Shown here: piece after piece, positions 8,553-18,700 of the stretch | Position numbering within the stretch: the stretch's first letter is position 1 | Layout of the letters: each line of letters opens with the position of its first letter | Assembly: GCA_018816735.1 (NCBI GenBank) | Contig: JAHIVH010000099.1 | Coordinates: forward strand, 46,121-110,120 | DNA: 64,000 bases | Origin: Pseudomonadota bacterium | GTDB lineage: Bacteria; Desulfobacterota; Desulfobacteria; Desulfobacterales; JAHIVH01 | Direction of reading: 5' to 3' | Notes under the pieces: model-generated | What the model was told of the DNA's origin: nothing | The model's database searches: none | Seen by the model: only the letters and a program-made list of their open reading frames with translations | Position numbers and translations under genes: made by a program

Positions 8553-10247
8553 ATGCTGTTAAACCCCAAAAATCATAATAGACCCTACAGAGATGAAGCA
8601 TCCCGAGGCATTATGCTGAAAACGATAGCATTTCTGGAAAACAAGGGCCTGAAACAACTTAAAAAAGATTATCACGACAAGGTATGGAATCATGATTTTG
8701 TCGAATTCATGAAAAAAGAAAGGATTCTGGCCACCCTGATGACGCCTTCCGGGTATGGGAGGGAGGACGCCAGGTGGGATACTTACAGAATATGCGAGTT
8801 TGCGGAGATCACCGCCTTTTACGGGATCACCTACTGGTATACGTTTCAGGTGACCATGCTGGGATTGGGACCGATATTCTTGGGAAGTAACGAGGCCGTC
8901 AAAAAAGAAACAGCGAAACGGCTTGAAGAGGGCGGGGTATTTGCCTTTGGACTTTCGGAAAAAGAGCATGGCGCAGATATCTACTCAACCGACATGATGC
9001 TGACCTCCCAAGGTGACGGCACCTATAAGGCCAATGGCGATAAATACTATATCGGAAACGGAAACGAGGCAGCGCTCGTTTCCACATTTGCAAAAATGTC
9101 CGACACCGGTGAGTATGTGTGGTTTGTGGTGGATTCAAAACATAAAAATTACGAATGCATTCAGAATGTGGTCAACGAACAGAATTATGTTTCCGAATAC
9201 GCCCTTCATGATTATCCGGTTACGGAAGACGATATCCTTGAGAAAGGTAAAAAAGCCTGGGACGACATGCTGAACACGATCAACTTCTGCAAGTTCAATC
9301 TGGGATGGGCATCCATTGGTCTTTGCACGCATGCATTCTACGAAGCCATTGATCATGCCGCAGGCAGATTTGTCTATGGTAAATATGTGACCGATTTCCC
9401 CCAGGTCAAAAGGCTTTTTACAGACGCCTACTGCCGGCTTGTGGCCATGAAATTGTTCGCGGAACGGGCAAGCGATTATATGAGAAGTGCCAATGAAAAT
9501 GACAGACGATATCTTTTATATAACCCGATGGTCAAAATGAAAGTGACCTCCCAGGGGGAAGAGGTGATCAATCTGCTGTGGGATGTGATTGCAGCCAAAG
9601 GGTTTGAAAAGGAACCTTTCTTTGAAACAGCCACCCATGAAATAAGAATGCTGCCCAAACTTGAAGGCACCGTTCATGTCAACATGGCACTCATCATCAA
9701 ATTCATGAAGAACTACTTCTTCAACCCCAAAATCTATGATGCTGTGCCCAGAAGAGATGATATGGCAAATGATGACTTCCTGTTCAATCAGGGGCCGACC
9801 AGCGGTCTGGGCAAAATCCAGTTTCATGACTATAATATCGCCTATGACAGCGTTGATCTTCCCAATGTCAAAATTTTCAAGGCGCAGATAAACGCATTCA
9901 AAACATTTCTCATGAAGACCACACCGGATAAAAATCAGAGTGCGGACATCGATTATCTTCTGGCAGTGGGGGATATGTTCACACTTGTTGTCTATGGTCA
10001 GTTGATCATTGAGAGTGCGAAGATGTTCACTATTTCAGATGATCTTCTTGATGAAATATTTGATTTCATGATCCGGGATTTTTCAAAATATGCGGTTACG
10101 CTGATGGCCAAACCGAGCAATACCGAAGCACAGCAAGAAAATTGTCTGAAAATGGTGAAGGCACCCAAGGCAAACGAGGCCCGTTTCCTTTCCATCTGGG
10201 AAACCCATGTTTTATCCCTAAAAGGCCAGTATAAAATGAACGACTGA
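8553..10247 (+). CDS. acyl-CoA dehydrogenase family protein
   Basis: 564 residues, preceded by a strong GGAGG site. The order of parts follows acyl-CoA dehydrogenases: an N-terminal helical domain, a middle beta domain (FGLSEKEHGADIYST ... ANGDKYYIGNGNEA) and a C-terminal helical domain with a conserved L-E-G-T before the catalytic-base region (KLEGTVHVNMALI). It is much longer than the usual 380-residue enzymes. The C-terminal extension of about 150 residues is also helical, as in long FadE-like bacterial enzymes. The reaction would be FAD-dependent alpha,beta-dehydrogenation of an acyl-CoA, with electrons to ETF. Chain length is not readable. The divergent MerR-TetR gene probably controls it. 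Confidence 0.85.
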   Translation: MLLNPKNHNRPYRDEASRGIMLKTIAFLENKGLKQLKKDYHDKVWNHDFVEFMKKERILATLMTPSGYGREDARWDTYRICEFAEITAFYGITYWYTFQVTMLGLGPIFLGSNEAVKKETAKRLEEGGVFAFGLSEKEHGADIYSTDMMLTSQGDGTYKANGDKYYIGNGNEAALVSTFAKMSDTGEYVWFVVDSKHKNYECIQNVVNEQNYVSEYALHDYPVTEDDILEKGKKAWDDMLNTINFCKFNLGWASIGLCTHAFYEAIDHAAGRFVYGKYVTDFPQVKRLFTDAYCRLVAMKLFAERASDYMRSANENDRRYLLYNPMVKMKVTSQGEEVINLLWDVIAAKGFEKEPFFETATHEIRMLPKLEGTVHVNMALIIKFMKNYFFNPKIYDAVPRRDDMANDDFLFNQGPTSGLGKIQFHDYNIAYDSVDLPNVKIFKAQINAFKTFLMKTTPDKNQSADIDYLLAVGDMFTLVVYGQLIIESAKMFTISDDLLDEIFDFMIRDFSKYAVTLMAKPSNTEAQQENCLKMVKAPKANEARFLSIWETHVLSLKGQYKMND

Positions 10248-10256
10248 GCTTTTTCT

Positions 10257-12095
10257 TTAATGCCGGTTGTTTCGTTGGGCTTCATAAAGAGAGGGGAGCG
10301 CCATGCCCGGTCGGTTCAGGCCTTCCACCGTCATCCATTCCGTGCGCCGGTCAGCGGTCGAACCCGCCAGGGTGACGATGCGGTTTTCCTTTCGGGTGAT
10401 CCCGATATAAAAGGCCTGTGGGAAATGTTCAACCATGGTCGCAGGCGTTTTCGAAGAGGTGCTCGCATGGTCATAGGTCTGGACAAATGAATCTCCGGCA
10501 TATTCGCCGTAGCCGTCTATCCTTGCGGGCGCCTCGATATTCCAGAAAACGTTTCTGACGCCTGCATGGGGAAGCACGCTCAGATCCCCGCCGGGACAGA
10601 CGTAGAAGCCTTTCATTTTTTCAAACAGGTTCTCATAGGGAAAGATGCCGTGGAAGTCCATGGCCGTATCCGTGCCTGAAATTTTATTTCTCCCTTCATA
10701 ATGGGTTTTGCAATCGGTGGCCACATTTCCCGAAGCCGTCATTTCCAGCGTGACCGGGTGCACCATCCGGGCGTGACAATCAACCTTCCGGATCAGGTTG
10801 TCATTGCTCCAGCCGATGGTGACCCCTGCATGTCCCTCCTGCCCCAGGAACGTCAGATTCTCCATCGTCCACTGGGAGGAACAGCTCAGGATTATCCCCT
10901 GGGTCATGTTCTTGAAATCGACGTCCCGGACCCAACCGTCAACCGCGCTGCTGATCCAGATTCCTCCCCAGAGATAATCCTGTTCCCTGGCAGTCCGGAT
11001 GATTTTTCCGTCCTCTCCTTCGCAGGGTTTGTGATGCCGGTACCCGCCGGGCCAGGCACTCTCGATTCTTAAGTGCTCGATGCCGATCTCACAAGCGCCA
11101 CTGAAGGAATAGATTTTAGGGGAGTAGCGGCGGGGCTGATCGAACCTTGCCGGTCTGGTGAGACGGATCGTATGGCTGTCAATTATTTTTTCAATCCCGG
11201 CGATCCAGGAAAGCTCTCGGACCGCAGGGCCGAAGGTGTCCGCCTGAACGTGTGTGAGCCGGAATGGCGCAGTCAGCCGGACTGAAATATCCGCCTTGTC
11301 CGGAGAGGGATGTTTGGGATCGATGAGCGGGTCCGTGCATGTGACTATCACGGTCTGCCCCTGGGAAAACGCCTGTGTATCAGAAACCGGGATATCTGTT
11401 TGTCCCCGGACCACATCCTGGGTGAAAGTGGCAAGCTCGTGACGCGCTTCCGACCCCAGGATCGCCACAGCCGCATAGCGGCGGGCTTCCTTTTCAGCAG
11501 AAACGGTCCCAAGTCTCCGGATCGACCCTTCTTTTCCCGGAGCCCCCATGAAAAGGACGGTTCCGGCTTCCCCGGCCCCCTGTCCGCGAAGGACGATGCG
11601 GTCAGAGGTGATTTGAAGATAAGGTGAGTCAGGCGATGGGTGGACATCGTATCTGCCCCTGGGCAGGTATATGACACCGCCGCCGACCGCAGCCGCCGCA
11701 TTGACCGCAGCCTGGATGGCTGCTGTGTCTTCCTTGCCGTCATCGGGAACAGCGCCGAATTTGTCATCGGTGACGTCGAACACCGGGCTTTTAATCTCAG
11801 GAATCGATTGCTCGCCCATGCGGTATCCGGCCCGGGAAAAATCCGGAAGATGATTGCCGGTGGGGCCGTTTTCGACAAATTCCTTCCAGACAGCCGGGGT
11901 CCATTTCCCTGCGGGATCATCTGCCTTTGTCAAGGCTTTTTCTTTGGAGGCAGACGCCATTTTCTTCATTTCGGTTTTTTCACATCCTGTCGCCGGGAAG
12001 ATCGTCAGGAGCATCGCCGCGATACAAAGCAGGATATGCACCCGATAAACGGCCATGTCATATTTTAAAGAGATGTTTCTTCGCATAATATCCAT
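10257..12095 (-). CDS. beta-helix lipoprotein, pectate-lyase-3-like
   Basis: About 612 residues from the ATG at 12095, which has GGAGAG at good spacing; upstream in-frame starts are less likely. A lipoprotein signal ends T-I-F-P-A-T-G-C (lipobox-like), followed by a Lys-rich linker. Residues about 120-170 carry the Pect-lyase_3 signature FGAVPDDGKEDTAAIQAAVNAA ... GGVIYLPRGRY, the capping region of right-handed beta-helix enzymes and structural proteins. The remainder has repeated short strands with Asn/Gly turns. It is convergent with the dehydrogenase. The neighbours upstream (MBOAT and SGNH genes, divergent) suggest work on a surface polysaccharide, as lyase, epimerase or scaffold. No catalytic residues could be assigned. 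Confidence 0.7.
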   Translation of the reverse strand: MDIMRRNISLKYDMAVYRVHILLCIAAMLLTIFPATGCEKTEMKKMASASKEKALTKADDPAGKWTPAVWKEFVENGPTGNHLPDFSRAGYRMGEQSIPEIKSPVFDVTDDKFGAVPDDGKEDTAAIQAAVNAAAAVGGGVIYLPRGRYDVHPSPDSPYLQITSDRIVLRGQGAGEAGTVLFMGAPGKEGSIRRLGTVSAEKEARRYAAVAILGSEARHELATFTQDVVRGQTDIPVSDTQAFSQGQTVIVTCTDPLIDPKHPSPDKADISVRLTAPFRLTHVQADTFGPAVRELSWIAGIEKIIDSHTIRLTRPARFDQPRRYSPKIYSFSGACEIGIEHLRIESAWPGGYRHHKPCEGEDGKIIRTAREQDYLWGGIWISSAVDGWVRDVDFKNMTQGIILSCSSQWTMENLTFLGQEGHAGVTIGWSNDNLIRKVDCHARMVHPVTLEMTASGNVATDCKTHYEGRNKISGTDTAMDFHGIFPYENLFEKMKGFYVCPGGDLSVLPHAGVRNVFWNIEAPARIDGYGEYAGDSFVQTYDHASTSSKTPATMVEHFPQAFYIGITRKENRIVTLAGSTADRRTEWMTVEGLNRPGMALPSLYEAQRNNRH

Positions 12096-12281
12096 CAGGC
12101 TCTCCACATGATTCTCCATCTGCCGGTATTTCCTTGTCAGATTGGGTGGGAAAAGATCATATCCGCAAGGCATTGTCAAATTCTAAGATGGGAAGCCAGA
12201 TTGTAATCCATTTTCCGTTTGACGGGACCTATGCAACTCTTTATAGTCAATATTTTATCATTAATTTATTTCCGGACGAAC

Positions 12282-13739
12282 ATGCTATTCAGTTCATTCC
12301 AATTCGCTGTTTTTTTTCTGATCACTACCGGACTTACCTATGCCATTCCCCACCGGTGTCGATGGATGATGCTTCTTGCGGCAAGCTATTATTTTTATGC
12401 CTGCTGGAAACCCGAATACATTTTTCTTCTCATGGGATCGACCCTGGTAAATTACATTTTAGGCTTACGGATGTCGGCAGTGTCTGACAAACCAGGGAGA
12501 AAAAAATATTTACGGGCAGGGATCATCTTCAATATTGGGATGCTGTTTTTCTTCAAGTATTTCAATTTTTTCAGCCGGTCCACAACTGAACTGATGAAGG
12601 CTTTCAATATCCTCTGCGATGTCCCGCTCTTTCATATGCTTCTGCCGGTGGGCATTTCCTTCTATACCTTTCAGGCCATAGGCTACATTGCAGATGTGTA
12701 CAACGGCAACGTGCAGGCGGAACGACACCTGGGATTTTTTGCCCTTTTCACGGCGTTCTGGCCTCAGTTGCTGGCAGGTCCCATCAACCGCGCAAAACTC
12801 CTGATGCCACAACTCAGAGAATACCACCCCTTTGATTACCGGAAAATGACGGATGGGTTGCGGCTTATGCTCTGGGGGCTTGTCAAAAAAATCGTCATTG
12901 CCGATCATCTTGCCGTCTATGTCAACCGGGTTTACAATCACGTGGGGGATCACCAGGGCATTCCGCTCATGATAGCCACCCTGTTTTATACCATACAGAT
13001 CTATTGTGATTTCTCAGGATATACCGATATGGCAAGAGGCGGCGCCCAGGTCATGGGGATTGATCTCATGGAGAATTTCAGGCATCCCTACTTTTCCAAA
13101 TCCCTGCGCGAGTTCTGGCAGCGTTGGCATATCTCCCTGTCCACCTGGTTTCGGGACTATTTGTATATTCCCCTGGGAGGGAACCGGGCGGCAAAATGCC
13201 GGTGGTATCTCAACCTGTTCATCACCTTTCTCCTGAGCGGTTTTTGGCACGGTGCGAACTGGACATTTGTGATCTGGGGGGCTCTCCACGGGGGAATGCT
13301 GATCCTGGAGAATGCCACGAACCATTTCCAGGAGCGGCTGGCCAACAGGTTGTTTCCGGGCAGGGGGTCCAGGTTGAATCATGCATTTCAGGTGGCCGTC
13401 ACCATGATCATGGTTTCCTTTGCCTGGCTGTTTTTCCGGGCCAATTCAGTGGGGGATGCATTCACCATCATCCGCAACATGTTTTTGATCGATATGGCTG
13501 AGTTCGGGCTGAAGCAAGCAGGAATCAGCGTTGTGGGCGTTCATACATTTGTCTTCCTGATCGTCATGATCCTGTTGCTGTTCCTGGTGGAAGCCCGGGA
13601 GCGAAGCGGGTGGATTCATGAACAGGTGGGGCGGCTGTCGCTTCCTGCCCGATGGACGATTTATACCGTGGCCGTCTGGGCCGTATTTATTTCAAATGTG
13701 TTCGGGGTGAAACAGGAATTCATTTATTTTCAGTTTTGA
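12282..13739 (+). CDS. MBOAT-family polysaccharide O-acyltransferase (AlgI/DltB-like)
   Basis: I take the ATG at 12282 (485 residues) because MLFSSFQFAVFF is the usual AlgI/DltB N-terminus; the frame opens at 12219. About ten hydrophobic segments are visible. The signature blocks are present: LPVGISFYTFQAIGYIADVY, FWPQLLAGPI, DFSGYTDMARG, LREFWQRWHISLSTWFRDYLYIPLGG and LLSGFWHGANWTF, with the invariant catalytic His at about residue 323. Members move acyl (usually acetyl) groups across the membrane onto alginate, teichoic acid or other polysaccharides. The partner is probably the SGNH-like gene 31 bases downstream. Confidence 0.9.
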   Translation: MLFSSFQFAVFFLITTGLTYAIPHRCRWMMLLAASYYFYACWKPEYIFLLMGSTLVNYILGLRMSAVSDKPGRKKYLRAGIIFNIGMLFFFKYFNFFSRSTTELMKAFNILCDVPLFHMLLPVGISFYTFQAIGYIADVYNGNVQAERHLGFFALFTAFWPQLLAGPINRAKLLMPQLREYHPFDYRKMTDGLRLMLWGLVKKIVIADHLAVYVNRVYNHVGDHQGIPLMIATLFYTIQIYCDFSGYTDMARGGAQVMGIDLMENFRHPYFSKSLREFWQRWHISLSTWFRDYLYIPLGGNRAAKCRWYLNLFITFLLSGFWHGANWTFVIWGALHGGMLILENATNHFQERLANRLFPGRGSRLNHAFQVAVTMIMVSFAWLFFRANSVGDAFTIIRNMFLIDMAEFGLKQAGISVVGVHTFVFLIVMILLLFLVEARERSGWIHEQVGRLSLPARWTIYTVAVWAVFISNVFGVKQEFIYFQF

Positions 13740-13770
13740 CATGGGCGCCAAAGAGGGCGGGTAACCGTAT

Positions 13771-14724
13771 ATGAGAGCAAGGCTTTTTATCATGAAATTG
13801 ATGATCTTTGGGATGCTGAATATAGGCATTCTGATCGGTCTTCTCTTTTGTGTTTCAGGACGGCATCGGGAAATCCGTCTCTCTTATGCCGAGAGCGAAT
13901 CGAACCTCCTGGTGCTGGGGGAAAACGAGCATTACCCTGTTGCCTTCCTGGGTACTTCAAGGGGCCGTGTTCTTTCCCGGGACGGGAATCATGACATGGT
14001 GGAGCGGATTCTGGGCGGAAAGGTGGCCAACCTGTCCAAAGGCGGCGGCGGCGGACTGATGCCCGCAGACGTGCATCTTTCTTTTTTCCTGAATCAGGGA
14101 AACACCGTGGATCATGTCATCTACCTGGTGGATCCATGGATCTTCTATTCTTCCATCAATAATGAAAACAACGATTTTTTTCTTAAGGACGAGCCGTTCG
14201 AGCTATTCATCTTCTGGAAGCTGATCCGGGACCGCTATCCCATGGACCGGCTCTTTTCCTACCTTCAGATGATCACGGTCACGGACTGGCGGAAAATTTC
14301 ACGATATGGCGCCCCCGGTTTGACGGACGGCACGCTTCAAAAAATCGATGAAAAAAAGATGGAAGACGCGCGACAAAATTACCTGGAGAAATATGACCAG
14401 GAGAGCTTTGTCGCCTACGGCCCCATGGTGGATGCTATCAATCGACTGGTGAGAAAGAATGGCGCCCGGATTACTTACGTCATGCTACCCCTGCTGATGC
14501 CTGCTTTCCCCGGGCTAACGGAGATAGATGCCTTTTTACGGGAGAAAACTTCACAGGAGGAAGGGATGGCCTATTACAATTGCGCATCATGCATGCAGGA
14601 CCAAAGGTTTTATTACGATCACATGCACTTCAATAAAGCCGGTATTGAATACTTCTTAAATACGTGCATCCTTCCCATACTCCATGGCGAATTGCCTGTC
14701 TTGGACGGTATTTTTATACAGTAG
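13771..14724 (+). CDS. SGNH/AlgX-like membrane-anchored acyltransferase partner
   Basis: 317 residues with one N-terminal membrane segment (about 8-27). FLGTSRGR near 60-67 fits the nucleophile block (Ser63), and YDHMHFNKAGIEYF near 282-295 gives the Asp283-x-x-His286 pair of SGNH hydrolases. This is the layout of AlgJ/AlgX/DltD-type proteins, which take the acyl group delivered by an MBOAT protein and attach it to a periplasmic polymer. It lies directly after the MBOAT gene and is probably cotranscribed. The polymer is unknown. Confidence 0.75.
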   Translation: MRARLFIMKLMIFGMLNIGILIGLLFCVSGRHREIRLSYAESESNLLVLGENEHYPVAFLGTSRGRVLSRDGNHDMVERILGGKVANLSKGGGGGLMPADVHLSFFLNQGNTVDHVIYLVDPWIFYSSINNENNDFFLKDEPFELFIFWKLIRDRYPMDRLFSYLQMITVTDWRKISRYGAPGLTDGTLQKIDEKKMEDARQNYLEKYDQESFVAYGPMVDAINRLVRKNGARITYVMLPLLMPAFPGLTEIDAFLREKTSQEEGMAYYNCASCMQDQRFYYDHMHFNKAGIEYFLNTCILPILHGELPVLDGIFIQ

Positions 14725-14737
14725 CTCTTTTTTTTAT

Positions 14738-14756
14738 TCACCACAGAGAACCACAC
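14738..14756. repeat. CACCACAGAG-family repeat fragment
   Basis: The string TTCACCACAGAGAACCACAC follows the stop of the SGNH gene and a T-run. It shares CACCACAGAGAAC with the arm at 209-221. This is a short solo copy of the intergenic repeat described there. Confidence 0.5.
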
Positions 14757-14763
14757 ATCACTA

Positions 14764-15711
14764 TCAGAAAAGCGCCTTCACAAAATCTGCAGCATTAAAG
14801 GGTTGCAGATCATCAATTGTCTCTCCCACACCGATATACTTGATGGGAATATTCATGGTGTTTGCGATGTTGATGACAATCCCGCCCTTGGCTGTGCCAT
14901 CTAACTTGGTCAGGGCGATACCTGAGATACCAATGGCATCGTTAAACATTCTGGCCTGGGAGATGGCATTCTGGCCGGTTGTGGCATCCAGTACCAGCAG
15001 AACCTCGTGGGGTGCGGTGCTGATTCTGTTCGATATGACCCGTTTTATCTTTTTCAGTTCTTCCATCAGGTTGACCTTGGTGTGAAGCCTGCCGGCAGTA
15101 TCGATGAGAACAATATCAATGCCTCTTGCGATGGCAGCTTCAATGCTGTCATAGGCCACAGCTCCGGGATCGGCATTTTCCCGGTGTTTTACAAAATCAG
15201 CCTGGGTGCGTTCGGCCCAGATGGCCAGTTGCTCCACTGCTGCAGCCCTGAAGGTATCGGCGGCGGCGATCAACACCTTTTTCCCCTGCTTTCTATATAG
15301 TTCGGCAAGTTTTCCAATGGTTGTGGTCTTGCCCACACCATTTACACCGACAACCACAATAACAGCCGGTTTCGTGGGAAGGGGCGATGCGTCATTCAAT
15401 TCTTCAGTATTGATCAGAGCGAGAATCTCTTCCTTGAGAACGTTCTTCAAATCGGTTGCATTTTTGATGCGGGGAACGTTCTTCCTGATATTTTCCATCA
15501 GATCCATGGCTATTTTCACACCGATATCCGAGGTGATGAGAAGTTCTTCAAGTTCCTCCAGAAGATCATCATCAACCTTTCTGTTGCCGGTGAAAAGTTC
15601 ATCCACATCTGTGGTCAGAATTTCTCTGGTTTTGGAAAGGCCCCTTTTCAGTTTGTCAAAAAAACCGCCCTGGTTTTCCTTTTTTTTATTTAACATGTTA
15701 AACGCCATCAT
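14764..15711 (-). CDS. ftsY: signal recognition particle receptor FtsY
   Basis: 315 residues. The NG GTPase domain is complete: GVNGVGKTTTIGKLA (G1), AADTFRAAAVEQL, DTAGRLHTKVNLMEEL (G3) and TKLDGTAKGG (G4/G5), closing with GVGETIDDLQPFNAADFV. The acidic N-terminal A domain is reduced to about 35 residues, a short-type FtsY. Tandem ATGs at 15711 and 15708 follow AAGGATC. FtsY docks SRP-bound ribosomes at the inner membrane. It lies 12 bases after smc on the same strand, an order also known from other bacteria. Confidence 0.97.
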   Translation of the reverse strand: MMAFNMLNKKKENQGGFFDKLKRGLSKTREILTTDVDELFTGNRKVDDDLLEELEELLITSDIGVKIAMDLMENIRKNVPRIKNATDLKNVLKEEILALINTEELNDASPLPTKPAVIVVVGVNGVGKTTTIGKLAELYRKQGKKVLIAAADTFRAAAVEQLAIWAERTQADFVKHRENADPGAVAYDSIEAAIARGIDIVLIDTAGRLHTKVNLMEELKKIKRVISNRISTAPHEVLLVLDATTGQNAISQARMFNDAIGISGIALTKLDGTAKGGIVINIANTMNIPIKYIGVGETIDDLQPFNAADFVKALF

Positions 15712-15723
15712 TTGATCCTTAAA

Positions 15724-18700
15724 TTATTCAAAGTTTACGGAAACGAGTTTCGAGATGCCTTTTTTCTCCATGGTCACCCCAAAAAGGGTATCTGCAAATT
15801 CCATACTCCCCTTGTTGTGGGTGATCATGATGATCTGGCTTTGTTCACCAATGATTTTTAAAAGGTTGTTGAAGCGAATCACATTGGCGTCATCAAGGGG
15901 GGCGTCGATCTCATCCATAATGCAGAACGACGCGGGTTTTATGAGAAAGATCGAGAAAATGAACGCAATCGAGGAGAGGGCTTTTTCGCCGCCTGACAGG
16001 AGACTGAGCTGGGTCACTTTCTTCCCTGGTGGATGAATCATCAGCTCGATTCCGGTTTCCAGGGGTTTATCCGGTTCGGTCATTTCCAGTCGTGCAGAAC
16101 CGCCTTCAAAAAGTTTTGGAAAGACAGCTTCCATTTTTTCATTGATCAGGTTGAAGGTTTCCAGGAACCGTTCCCTGGTGATTTGGTTTGTTTTCCGGAT
16201 GACGGTATGAAGGTCTTCAAGGGCTTTTTCCAGATCTTCTTCCTGGGCCGTCAGAAAGTCAAACCGTTCCTGAAGCTGCTCGAATTCGGTAATTGCCGCC
16301 ATGTTTACATCACCGATTCTGGCAATTTTCTCCTTGGTCGACAAAAGTGCCTGTTCCATTTCATTTAAGGACAGGTCTTGATTTTGATCGGATTCGGAAA
16401 GACTGGCCTTAAGTTCTGCCATGGGTTGATGATAGCGTTCATAGAGCCTGTCGATGATATTGGTCTGCTTGATCTGGATCTGGGATTTTTCCAGTTCCAG
16501 ATTTCGATGGGCCTCATGGCATTCATCATATTCGTGCTTGATGCTTTCGATATTCTTTTCATTTTCTCGCAGTCTGTCATTGACAGACTGATAATCGGTT
16601 TCAAACTTTTCAAGCTGGATTTCGATATCTTTTGATGCGTCATAAAGAGATGAAAGCGCGGTCTCATTTTCACGGATGCTTTTTCTGGACGATTCCCGCA
16701 ATTTTTCTTTTTCAGCTATTTCCGTCAAAACAGTTTCAAGCCGTTTTTCACTGTCGGAAAGGAAATCTTCAAGACGCCTCAGTGTCTGATTGCTGCTGGT
16801 GACTTTTGTCTTCAGTTCGGTGACAGTGAGTTTCAGATTGACAATTTTTTTCTGATAACTTTCCAGATCAACGCCAACGGATCTGATCTGATCGTTTAAT
16901 TCCATCAGTTCCTGATGCACGGTTTTGACCTCGCCGGTGACCGTTTCAAGCGTTTTTCTGTATGTGTCCATCTGGATGTCTATATCGTCTGCCTCGCCTG
17001 TAATCTGCTCCTGCTCCAGACGAACGATTTCAAAATGACGTCTTACATGTTTCAGATCTTCAGTGGCCCGGTAAAGTTCCTTTTCAGCCATGATTTCATT
17101 CTGGGTGATATTTTCCTTTTCCTGCAGAAGTTCCTGGCGCTCATTTTTTATGTCCTGAATGGATAATTCAATATCCTTTTGGCTGCTATAGGCGGTTTCA
17201 ATATCATTTCCCAGAGCAATAATGCGCTTTTCAAGCTCCTTTATTTCCTGTTTTTTGGCAAGAATGCCTGTCAACCGGTCTTGGCTGCCGCCGATGAGGA
17301 TGCCGGCTTCGGAAATCATGTCACCATTTTTTGTGACAACGGTCAGGCTGCCATTGCCGTTGTTGCTGAATGTCTCCCAGGTTTGGATGGCTTCGCCCAT
17401 ATCACTGGTGACCAGGACATTTCCCAGAAGGGTTTTTGAAATATGAAGGTATTCCTCGCTTATGGCAACATGGTTCATCAGACGGTCCGCAGTACCATAG
17501 TCCTTTTGTATGCTGTTTCCGTTTTGTTTAATGGCGGAAATCGGGATAAAGCCGCTTCTGCCTGAATTGTTTTTCTGGAGGTGGTCAATAAACCGGATGC
17601 CGGTCACATGGTTTTCCACCAGCATATACTGGAGCGATTCTCCCAGGACGGATTCCACGGCTGTTTCATAGCCGGGCTCAGGTGTTAAAATATCCGCCAT
17701 GATGCCTAAAATATTACCCATGTCCGGCCCTTTTTCCCCTATTTCCATGCCCTTTTGCAGGGCTGTATGACGCATGATTTCTTTTACGCCATCCTTGTAC
17801 CATTCGAAATTGTCATCCATTTTCTTAAGGGCCTGATAGGTGGAGCTTTCCTTGCCGTATTCGGTTTCAAGCCCTTGCACGGTCTTGATATGATTCATCA
17901 ACAGGGACTGCTTTGATTCCAGTCTGCCAGCGATAGCTGCTATTTTTTCCTCTATGCCGGTTTTTTCCTTTTTGAAAGCTTCATAGCTGATCGTGGCTGT
18001 TTGCTCAATACGCTGATGATCAGTGGCTTTTTTTTCAGAGGTCAATACCTCCTCATCAATGATTTTCAGGCGCCTTTGGAGGGATTCTTTATTATTCTCC
18101 GCGTTTTGGTAAATATTTTTATACCTGGCCTCATTGGCCACCAGTTCCATATAGTGATTGTTTTTGGCCTTGATCGTCAGGTTCAGTCGGTCCAGCTTTT
18201 CCTGAAGCGCACCTGTGGTCATGCTTTCCGTGTTGCTTTCTCTTTCTGCAACCTGAAGCTCACATATCAACACGTCATTTTGTTCTTTTTCCGCCAAGAC
18301 CTCTTTCCTGAGCTGATCATTTTTTTCGGTCAGGGTTTCACTGGCCGATTGAAGCGCGGTGATTTCTTCAGAAAGCCTTTTGATGTCTTCCCTGAAATGC
18401 ACGAGGTCATTTTCCGCCTTGTCAATATTTCGCTGAACATCATGGATGCGTGATTTGTGTTCTGAAATTCGCCTGGTTTTTTCGAGCTGTTCCAGTTTGA
18501 TGGTTTCTGTTTCGCTTTCAAGCTGTTTCAGCCGGGTAGTCAGTTTGAATTCCGTATCTCTGAACGATACCAGTCGGCCGGTCAAGTCTTTGATCTGATT
18601 CTGGTATTCCTCGTAATAGTGGGATGAGGTCAGTATTTCCAGCGTTTTGATATGCTGTTTGTAGGTTTTATAATCCTGGGCGGCTTTGGCCTGCCTTCTC

